Source: Symbiodinium natans (taxonomy: Eukaryota; Sar; Dinophyceae; Suessiales; Symbiodiniaceae). From it: 64,000 nt of DNA. Made by a program: the position numbers and the translations under genes. The notes under the pieces are model-generated. The model worked only from the letters and a program-made list of their open reading frames with translations. It made no database searches and was not told where the DNA came from. The DNA lies in the NCBI GenBank assembly GCA_905221605.1, contig CAJNDS010000111.1:62001-126000 (forward strand), given 5' to 3'. Below are positions 56,021 to 64,000 of the stretch, in pieces (the stretch's first letter is position 1; each line of letters starts with the position of its first letter).

Positions 56021-56389
56021 CTACCCCTCATGCGCCTAGCTTTTTGCGATGTTGGACACGTGTTTGAACCAATGGCTGTTTCAACAGGTGTGCTCATGTA
56101 ATACAGATTTGTAGAGTGACGCCCTCCACGAGTCGATTGAGTTTCGAAGGGCCTCTGCAACTTACTTGTAGAACTTGGTCATGGTTTGGGTGCACAGTTC
56201 GCCACACCCAAGCCAGAGATCTAGATTCTTCAGTCAATACTGTAATGTGTAAAGATGTATGTTAATGATTGACTACGAGTAGCAATGGGCAATTCTGACG
56301 TGGTGCGGAATGCATCGACATATTTGACCTCTATTTTATAGAAAAACTCCTAAGCATAATAGTTCCCCACTCCATTTTGAAAATGTCGG

Positions 56390-57220
56390 TAGTTCGGCTA
56401 AATTGGTTCACATGATTGGAGGCAAGTTGAAGTGATAAAGTTATACTGTTCGAATAGCCGGGAATATTGGAAGAGAATGAAGCACGACACCAACCAGTGT
56501 GTCAAATAATCGTTGTTGTAGGCTAGGTATATACTGTGTGTTGAATTTAGATACCCCATGGCTTGCAACTGAACAAGATGATCTCGTCCATTAAGCCAAT
56601 TGAACTTATAGGGTTGCGCTCTTACTAGGCAGATACTCATTCGTATGAAGGACAGCTGCTGGAACAACCGCTTTGCCAAATAGTCGTTTGAACTGCAAGC
56701 CATGTTGGTAATTCAACGACTAGTATAATTGGCCCCTCATTGGTCTGCAACTGAAAAACATGATCTCGTCCATTAAATCGATTGAACTTATAGGGTTGCG
56801 CTCTTACTAGGCAGATACTCATTCCCTCAAGTTTAAATAGCCGGGAATATTAGAAGAGTATGAAGGACAGCCATTGGGACAACCTCTGTGCCAAACAATC
56901 GTTTGAACAGCAAGCCATGTTGTTGGCAATTCAGCAGTATAATTGGCCCCTAATTACCAAAAGAAACTAGCCCGTGATTGTCATGACTATTTGGCACAAC
57001 CGAATTGTTGTCCTTCATTATCTTCCAATATTCTCGGCCGTTCAAGCTTAATGAAACTTCAGGGAAAGAATATCAAGAAAGTAAGAGTGCAACCCTGTAA
57101 GTTGAATTTGGCTAAAGACCAGACCCTGATTTTAAACCATGATGGCGTCTATCAAACGAATCGAACCGACAGGGTTGCGCTGTCTCGTTAGATACGTATT
57201 CCCACAAGTTTAAACCGAAA
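56390..57220. repeat. AT-rich block of direct and inverted repeats
   Basis: A unit containing GATCTCGTCCATTAA...TTGAACTTATAGGGTTGCGCTCTTACTAGGCAGATACTC occurs at about 56575-56642 and 56758-56823. A diverged copy follows at 57139-57215, and an inverted copy (GAGTGCAACCCTGTAAGTTGAAT...) lies at about 57085-57125. A second motif (GCCGGGAATATTRGAAGAGTATGAAGGACA) at 56456 and 56838 also has an inverted partner near 57010-57045. The structure is that of a composite, palindrome-forming element, without coding capacity that I can see. Confidence 0.75.
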
Positions 57221-57227
57221 ATGCTGT

Positions 57228-58205
57228 AATGGGTTGTTTTTTGAGACAGCACGGCGTTGTTTCTTTTCGGCTTGCGAAGATTGGTTTGTTTGGGACAGCA
57301 CAGCACTTTGGAGGCCTGGGACTGCAAAACGCTGTACTGTCCCTTGCAGAGAAAAGCAATGCAAGAACGCTGTGCTGTCCGAAAAAACCCAAAAAAAACA
57401 AGTTTCGAGACCTCGGGCGTCAAATGGCCTGGAGGTTCCAAAAGATTGATTTTGTGGGTTCTTTGGGACAGTACGGCGTTTTTGTTTGTTTTGCCTAAAG
57501 TCATTGGTTTTTGGGCTCCTAAATGGTGTACTGTCCAAAAAAAGCACCAATGCTGTTAAAGAACAAAGGCAAAAATGCTGTACTGTCCCAAACAGAAACA
57601 AAGTTTGGAGACCTCGAGCGCCAACTGGCCTGGAGGCTCCAAAAGATTGGTTTGTTTGGTTTTTGGGACAGTACCGCATTTTTGCTTGTTTTTGCTTAAA
57701 AAGATTGTTGTTTTTTGTGACAGTACAGCATTTTTGCAGTCCGAGGCCTCCTAAATGCTGTACCGTCAAAAAACACCAATGCTGTTAAAGAATTACAGCA
57801 AAAATCTGTACTGTTTCAAAAAGAAACCAAGTTTGGAGACCTCGGGCGCCAAATGGCCTGGAGATTGGTTTGTTTGTTTTTTGGGGATAGTACGGCATTT
57901 TTGCTTGTTCATTGCTTAAAAATGTTGATTTGTTTGTGACAGTACAGCGTCTTTGCAGTCCCATGCCTCCAAATTGTTTTGGGACAGTACAGCATTTTTT
58001 GCAGTCCCAGGCCTCCAATATGCTGTACTGTCCCAAAAAAACAAAGTTTGTCAACCTCGGCGCCAAATGGCTTGGAGGTTCCAAAAGATTGTTTTTCTTT
58101 TTTGTTTGGGACAGTGCGGCATGTTTGCTGGTTTGTGCTGCAAAAGGTTTTTTGGGGACAGTACAGCGTTTTTGCAGTCCCACGCCTCCATAATGCTGTA
58201 CTGTC
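57228..58205. repeat. Four ~210-bp tandem units carrying GGACAGTACAGCA palindromes
   Basis: The landmark GAGACCTCGGGCGCCAAATGG recurs at about 57405, 57609, 57836 and 58050, a period of 204-227 bases. Within and around the units the word GGACAGTACAGCA or its reverse complement TGCTGTACTGTCC appears roughly 19 times, about equally in each orientation, often as pairs around GTTTTTGCAGTCCCAGGCCTCC. Both strands therefore give parallel frames of 60-190 codons that are all artefacts. Confidence 0.85.
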
Positions 58206-58285
58206 CAAAGCAAAATCAATGATTTTATGGAACAGAACTAAACCTGCAGCAAGAATAAGCAAACCTGCACCCAGGAATACGAGAG

Positions 58286-58328
58286 AAAAAAAAAAATATA
58301 AATATATATATATATATATATATATTAT
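58286..58328. repeat. AT microsatellite
   Basis: A run of A is followed by (AT)n, ending the repeat island. Confidence 0.9.
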
Positions 58329-58752
58329 GTATACATACATGTCCTGCTTCGCGATGTTTGTCCTTTTTGTGTTCGGGGAGAGAAGCAAGAAATCCAGCAC
58401 CGGCTGTTTAGGACGGATTGCCTTGCCTGCACAATGCCAGGGAGATGGAGTGCGGAAGAAGAAGCAGAAGAAGATGATGAGAGTGAGAGTGTGTCAGAGA
58501 CTGCTCACAGACAGCACGTGGGACTCGCGCACCTTTCGGGGCGGCTCCCTTCGGGGGGGTGACCAAGCGTGCAGAGAAAGAGAGAGTGAGAGCAAGCTGG
58601 AGTAGGGGCTTGCCACACGAAAGAAAATAAACAAGACTAGAGTGTGAGAGGGTGAGAGTGTGCACACGGGCTCTTCGCCCGCGAAAGAGAGTGATGATCC
58701 GATTGTAGTGCCATCGCCTCATGTCGCGGATATGTTTTTGCTTGGAGGTCAG

Positions 58753-58905
58753 ATGTCTTTCTCTGCCGCTCAGATGGATCCTGATCGCGTGCGCATGGGC
58801 GAACGCCTAAAAAACATCGGGATTCTCGGAGCTGGCGGGTCTTGTTATCTTCTTGGGTTCTTTTTGACATACACGTGGTTCCAGAAGTTATGGGTTATGG
58901 GGACT
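58753..58905 (+). CDS. N-terminal exon of a small membrane protein
   Basis: The ATG at 58753 follows GGTCAG and opens MSFSAAQMDPDRVRMGERLK, then a hydrophobic stretch NIGILGAGGSCYLLGFFLTY and TWFQKLW. The short polar head followed by a membrane segment is distinct from the background. It might be the start of a small multi-span protein of the Got1/Sft2 kind, or a second membrane-anchor exon related to the LEA2-like gene upstream. The evidence does not decide. The frame remains open to 59229 but loses character after about 58905. Confidence 0.45.
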
Positions 58906-59776
58906 ACTGGTCCAGTCTTACTACGTGCTTCTAGCCGAGCGCTCTCGCGGGATGGATTGAGCGGCAACTTGCAGCGGACAGAGCAGCCGTGGTACCATGG
59001 CTTGTTCGGAGCGAGGGACCCGAGGGACTCGCCGAAGACACGTAACTTGGATCCTTCAAGTATGGAAGACAAGCACTCCAAGAACTCCAGACTGATTAGC
59101 TTGCTGTCTTGTGGCATGATTGAGTGGCCAAGACGCTTGGAAAACGGAGCGCAGCCAACTCTGCCCCGCACTGATTCCCAAGCAAGCAGAGAGATTGCCG
59201 GGCCGACTTGTGTCCGGCTCATGGCCTGAGCCCATGATAGCCCATGTGGTACAGGTCGCGTGGGTTACCACTGTGCACAAGCGGGCTAGTCTTCTAGCTA
59301 TGAGCTGCAAGCTGCTCACAGGTACCAGCTGCAGCCACGAACTAGTTTTAGTTTGGCAAAGCCTGTTCACATTTTCCCTAGAGTCGGCTGCTTTCGATGC
59401 GGGTTAGAGCAAGGTCAAGGTGGGTCAAGGTCTGCAAGCCGGCTGTAGTGCTGACCAGGCATGCTGTACATTGCGTGTGGTTTCAATCACCGATATGATA
59501 ACGTGGTGAGCCAGACTGTTCTTATCCTTACAGAGCGCGGCCGTGCACGGTGACAAAGTCAACCTGGGGCTGCACTTGCCGCACTGGAACGAGAATTGTT
59601 GGACACCGCTGGCAGTCGTTCGTACCAAAAATGTGATGCACGTCTGGCACGTCTCCTCCTTCCTCCCCCTGCTGCGAGTCTGAAACGATGCCTGGAAGTT
59701 GGGCGCATAACCCGAGTAGATAGGTCTAGAGGCTAGAAGGCTAGAGGAGCCGTGCTCTCGATGTAGCTTCCTCGAG

Positions 59777-60530
59777 GCATGACGTCAAGATAGCAGACTT
59801 TGGCTTGTCGAAGTGCTTGAGACGCGTCGGAGAACAAGAAGCAGGCAACCCTGATGTCGGTTCTGATGATCCCTGCTGTGCGGTTCTGCACAAGCCTAGT
59901 CAAGCGTTGGTATACTTCCCGCAAGGTATGACTGCTTGCGGGACACTGGACTACTTGGCTCCTGAGGCACGCTTGTCAAAAAAGCTCACCGCACAAGCAG
60001 CATGGTTATTTAGCGCACATAAGCGCTTGCACAAGACAGATGCTCACGGCAGTTCATAGCTGCTGCCTTCGTTCCTGGCCACTTGCAAGTGAAGAATGTG
60101 GAGAGGTATGAGACGTTTGCTTACCAGGCTATTGTAGCAAGTGGAACCTTCGGGCGACTCTGGGTGCAGTCCTCCACGAGCCTCCCAATTCTTCAATCAA
60201 CACAAACCTCTGCAAGCGACTGTTCACCCGAGTGCACAAGCGAGTTCATGTTGGGTCAGTCAAGCAGGGATGCCTGTCAGATTGGCTGAGAGGTTATCAC
60301 AGGTCAGTATGATGAGCCTTTCTGCCATGTTTGCAGAATCTTGCAACATGCGTCTTATCTTGAAGGCCGCAGCATAGCGTTTCCACGAAGCTTCGCGTGA
60401 CAGGCGCATCGATTTCTGGAGCTTTGGCGTCTTGCTGTACGTCATGTGCCGGCCTGTTGTCCTGTGCTGCGACATCTGTTGTAGGATTCTCATGATGAGG
60501 CTGTCTGGCCGGCTTCCCTTCGAGATAGAA
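59777..60530 (+). CDS. CAMK/CDPK-like protein kinase, C-terminal half (spliced)
   Basis: Exon 59777 to about 59828 reads HDVKIADFGLSKCLRRV (subdomain VII with the Mg-binding DFG). Exon 59926-59966 reads MTACGTLDYLAPE (P+1 loop and subdomain VIII), ending in a GC donor. Exon 60485-60530 reads ILMMRLSGRLPFEIEG (end of helix F and the GRLPF motif). These are exactly the subdomains missing from the kinase at 52.0-54.4 kb, in order and on the same strand. I infer one gene with a 5.4-kb intron. The exon with the D-x-W-S-x-G helix F start has not been found. Direct joining of 54395 to 59777 is out of frame, so at least one short exon is missing. Confidence 0.75.
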
Positions 60531-60691
60531 GGCCTATTGTCGAATCGCGGTGCATTCCGTAGCTACAGAGGCTGAGACGCATGCTAATGTGTTTCATGTG
60601 CCGGTCCTTACGCGCGCAGTGATCTTCAATGCCCTCCGAATTGTCGACAGTGAGACAATGGTAGACGGTAGACAGCAGACATGATCAACAG

Positions 60692-60790
60692 GGATATGCA
60701 TTCGCGTTACTGCGTTTTCTGCTCAAGACAACCAAACGGGCAGGTGTTGCAGACATCAAGCACCTGACGGGACAAAGACTGTCCTTCCAG
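60692..60790 (+). CDS. Exon of unknown domain (33 codons)
   Basis: It is bounded by CAACAG and TTCCAG|GTGGGA, exactly 33 codons: GYAFALLRFLLKTTKRAGVA, DIKHLTGQRLSFQ. It is probably a downstream exon of the kinase gene. The domain is not recognised. Confidence 0.45.
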
Positions 60791-60799
60791 GTGGGAGCC

Positions 60800-61750
60800 T
60801 CTGTGGTGTTAAATAGCTCGCCTTGATTGCAACCGGCAGCTGCCAGGTAAGGAGGTTTCAGGCAGCAGGCTCCCCATTCGCCCCCAGTTTCCCCTGCAAT
60901 TATTCAGTACAGCCCTACGGTGGTCAGCTCATGGATGCTTACTTACTCTGGCAAAAACTGCCTGCAAGTTCAAGTTGCCTAGGGAGGGGGGAGGCATGGT
61001 GCCCGTCAGCCACCCTGTGGGCAATCAAAGTTTTCTCCCAAATCTGCGGAGTAGGTGGGTGGGGAACTAGTGAACGGTCAAGTTCCGTGTACTGCACTGC
61101 TATGCAAGCATCTTCGACCCTTCTCAAACCTTCGCCTACGCACCGCACTTGTTCACGGAACAAGGGTGTCGGGAGTTTGCTTTTGCCCAAAAGAGAAGAG
61201 CTGACCTTTCGGGAAGCGGTCTGAAGGGGGGGTTTTCCTGCGTAGCGAAAATTTAAACACATGTCTTCCTGGGGACTGCTGAGACTTTCGGATACCAAGC
61301 AAAATCTTGTCCCAGGATTGCCTGCTTGCATCTGTGCATCGGAAGTGAGGATGGCTCTGTAGGGAGATGTGTTTTCAATTCGGGGGCATCTCGCCGCCAA
61401 GGCCTGGCGAACAGGGTCCGAGGATGCCAAGGACTTCGTGCGACGCACTGAGTGCCACTGAGTGCGCAGTTACCAAGTTGCCTATTTCGATCTATTTCGT
61501 TGACGCCTGTCAAAAGTTGGGTGGTGGATGTTGCGAAGAGACTGTGCTCAGGCACTGCTGTCCGTTCTTTATTGAACTTTCAGTGCAAGAAGTAAGCGCA
61601 CACAACTTCATGGTAAAAGCCGCAGAACTATTCTGACTGGTCCTGTTCGTTCTCTTGGTTTTCATGTCGCACTTTCGCTGCAATATGCAGCATTTCTCTT
61701 CGGTGCACCATAAGCGAATTGAAACGAATTGGCAGCAAGGAGGGTTGGGT
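60800..61750. other. No recognisable gene
   Basis: A 133-codon + frame and a 169-codon - frame overlap here without any domain or coil signature. Confidence 0.4.
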
Positions 61751-61769
61751 TGAAGTACACAGCTAAACA

Positions 61770-61864
61770 CGCGCACACACCCACACACATACACACCCAC
61801 TACACCCACCCACACACACGCACACACAGACACAGACACAGACACAAACACAGACACAGACACA

Positions 61865-61911
<47 letters not shown>

Positions 61912-61942
61912 ACCCACCCACCCACCCACCCACCCACCCACT
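61770..61942. repeat. CA/CCCA microsatellite
   Basis: (CA)n, (CAGACA)n and (CCCA)n blocks follow one another. The Thr-His and Val-Cys frames on either strand are artefacts. Confidence 0.9.
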
Positions 61943-62029
61943 TTTCAAGGTATTTAAGTTCAATTTTCATCGTTTTAAGATGTCGCTGGGTCGTTGTTCA
62001 GCTCTGTGCGTGGTCTTAACCTGAATTTG

Positions 62030-62074
62030 TTCACCCACACACCCACACACACACCCACACACGCACACACCATG
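62030..62074. repeat. CA/CCCACA microsatellite, second block
   Basis: A shorter (CACACCCA)n tract 90 bases after the first. Confidence 0.85.
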
Positions 62075-62079
62075 CACAC

Positions 62080-64000
62080 TTGCGCTCTCGCGCAATTTAC
62101 AGCGCCCGTTTTGGGTCCAAATTGTGCTCTCGCCTGGGCACGGGCCAGGGGTTTTGAGGGTCACGGCTTTAATTCGCTTATGGTCATAGTCCGACTTGAG
62201 ATATTGTGAGACCCTGCCAACATTCTTCACACCTAGCCGCCTTGTCTGCCTCTGCCAAATGCCACATGAGGGACTCAAGCCACCTTAGCCTTACAGCCTC
62301 GATTTGGCTTCACGATCGTGCCTTCTGGGGCTCAGGTGTGCAAGCCTCGGGCGTTAGCTAGCATCATACCTTTTGAAACCGGCCGCTTGTCGAGACTTGA
62401 ACTTGACGCCAAATCGCAACCAAAAAAAGAGACATTGCTTTGCACATTCTTGGGCCTTGGGTCTATAGGCTAGGTGTACGACCTGTGAAGTGGTACAGGA
62501 TGGTGCGGTCAAGTTCTTCACCATGCCTTACCCTGTGGCCTGCCATGGCCTGCCTTTCAATGTTTACGTAGTCTGTGGTTGGATCTGCCCGTCAACGTTA
62601 TAACCAGCACCTAAGACTAAAAGCCCTCAGATCTAAATTGTTCAGCAAATATTAAGCGGGAGGTCCCAGAACAAACGCCCGCACGGCACCAGGCCTTAGC
62701 TGAGAGAGAGGGTCAAGGGCGCAGATTTTCATAGATCTCAGCAAAGACAAATAAAGAATTTTTTGAGGCCCAGAGTGGCTGCCAGGCCTTGGGAAGGCAA
62801 AACTTCTGCGGTTCACACAGATCGTGTCGGCTCGGGCTGCAAATGTCCCTTGCCGATTTCCGCCTCCACATGAGCAGCCCAGATGCCATGAATTGCGAAT
62901 CTTCTGCAATAACGCCACGGTCTGCGGTAACATGAAGATGCATCACGTGTGAGTCTGGGCATCAGCCGAATCACCCCACGGAGAGTTGGACTTTTGGTCT
63001 AAGCCCATTCTCGCCTTGCAGAAGCTGAGAGTCATCTTGAGTTACGCATGGTTATGCGCAGAACCCGCGGCTTAACAACAAGACCCTGTTGGAACTTTAG
63101 CTCAGCTTTCAATCATTAGAAACTGAACACAAGATGCGTGCACGAGGCTTCGAAATTGACCAATGCAAACTGTGGGCATGTTTTCGAGCTTTTGGCCCGG
63201 CTGGAGGCAGGGGCTCTTGCGCGTCGACCCTTCGGATCGGTTCGACCAAAACAGCGGCAAGCTTAAGATGAGCTTCGTTGAGGTCGTGCAGGGATAGAGA
63301 ACTCATGTCGTCACTTGGTCTGTTGAGGCTGCTTGATCCACCCTTGGCTAGCAACGGAGGCCTTGTGCGCGTTTACTTGCGCACGTTCTTAAATGCGTTT
63401 TTCACCATCCGTGCAGCCGACTCGGAGGCCGCGAACACCACGGAGGGTTCTGTCCACCGCTGTGCAACAGGTTGAATCAACTGTCGAGGGCAATGCGTGC
63501 AATTCTTATTCCAAGGTGACGTGCTCAGACACAGACACCTCACCGTTGGAGACCGATTCTCCTACAAGGCATGGATACCGCGGCAAGGAGCAGCTCTGGG
63601 TTGGATGGTCGGGGACAAACGTGAACCATTTGCCATTCGATGCTGCATGTCCCTTTTTGACACGTAGCTATGCGCAGCTTTTTCTATACACAACCGAGCC
63701 CCCCCTCTGTGCCAGAGTCGCCTCGCCTTGAATTGCACGAGCCATGCAATGGGCTCATTGAACCGACGGCACCAGTTCTTCACACAAAGGCAAAGGTCGA
63801 GAGTCGATGTATCCAAGCAACCATAGGCAAGGTGCAGGATTCATGTGTCCTCGCGGCAGGCTTGCCATTCGAACAGCGCTGCTTGCCACATGTCTGAGCA
63901 GACAATGCGCAGCAAGATGCCACGCCTTGCAAGCATCATCAAGGCCTTTGGATTTCAGTTCAATGTCTGCACAGGGACTTCGCAACTGATTTCGGATGTC
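62080..64000. other. No recognisable gene (3' end of window)
   Basis: Several short frames exist. The best + strand piece (VQQVESTVEGNACNSYSKVT near 63462) could be an exon but has no clear boundaries. Confidence 0.35.

Noticed and set aside
57188-58219. Parallel frames of 90-190 codons on both strands with repeated DSTAF/QYSIL peptides
   Set aside because: They arise from the palindromic GGACAGTACAGC repeat, not from a protein gene.
61510-61963. Val-Cys and Thr-His repeat proteins
   Set aside because: Translations of the CA/CCCA microsatellite.
1-64000. tRNA, rRNA, CRISPR, bacterial promoters or operons
   Set aside because: I found no cloverleaf with a convincing T-loop, no rRNA segments and no regularly spaced spacers; the gene structure is eukaryotic.
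1-64000. Dinoflagellate spliced-leader relic (CCGTAGCCATTTTGGCTCAAG)
   Set aside because: Scanning by eye I saw no convincing full or near-full copy upstream of the gene starts; a computed search would be needed to exclude degenerate ones.

Overview
The window looks like nuclear DNA of a dinoflagellate, probably of the Symbiodiniaceae/Suessiales type. The evidence is in the sequence. Coding information is cut into many short exons (about 30-200 bp) separated by mostly 55-150 bp introns. The intron ends are AG|G-type, with GT, GC and even GA donors that often duplicate the first bases of the next exon. Every gene piece I can support lies on the + strand, apart from one degenerate mobile-element remnant. 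Two longer uninterrupted coding blocks occur. No prokaryotic gene organisation is present. Long reading frames are rare, and most of the long ones are chance frames over exons of other frames. Exon limits below were read by eye from protein similarity and splice signals, with no transcript support.

Layout. 1-3.6 kb: nothing recognisable. 3.6-15.9 kb: a dense series of + strand coiled-coil exons (one very large gene or several), including a (CCCTCG)21 array and a recent internal duplication at 11.5-13.0 kb. 15.98-18.6 kb: two long coding blocks; the second encodes a HAD-like phosphatase-type domain with all four motifs. 18.8-28.9 kb: another series of coiled-coil exons, at least one ending in a stop codon. 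29.1-32.2 kb: a small lysine-rich ORF, more coiled coil, and an uninterrupted class I SAM-methyltransferase-like ORF. 33-36 kb: gene-poor, with a TA array and extreme C and G homopolymer blocks. 36.5-38.9 kb and 42.1-45.3 kb: further coiled-coil exons, separated by a degenerate zinc-finger mobile-element remnant (minus strand, 39.8-40.8 kb) and low-complexity DNA.

47.3-49.0 kb: a NEK-family protein kinase whose catalytic domain can be followed through 13 exons. 52.0-54.4 kb and 59.8-60.5 kb: the two halves of a second, CAMK/CDPK-like kinase. Between the halves lie a membrane-anchored LEA2/WHy-like gene (54.7-55.6 kb), an AT-rich island of inverted and tandem repeats (56.2-58.3 kb) and the first exon of a small membrane protein (58.75 kb). 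60.8-64 kb: mostly CA-rich microsatellites and unassigned DNA.

Functionally, the recognisable products (coiled-coil proteins, a NEK kinase, a calcium/calmodulin-type kinase) would fit cytoskeletal, centrosomal or signalling roles. That link is inference from family membership only. Co-directional, tightly packed genes are typical of dinoflagellate unidirectional gene clusters, where transcripts are normally trans-spliced and expression is mostly controlled after transcription.
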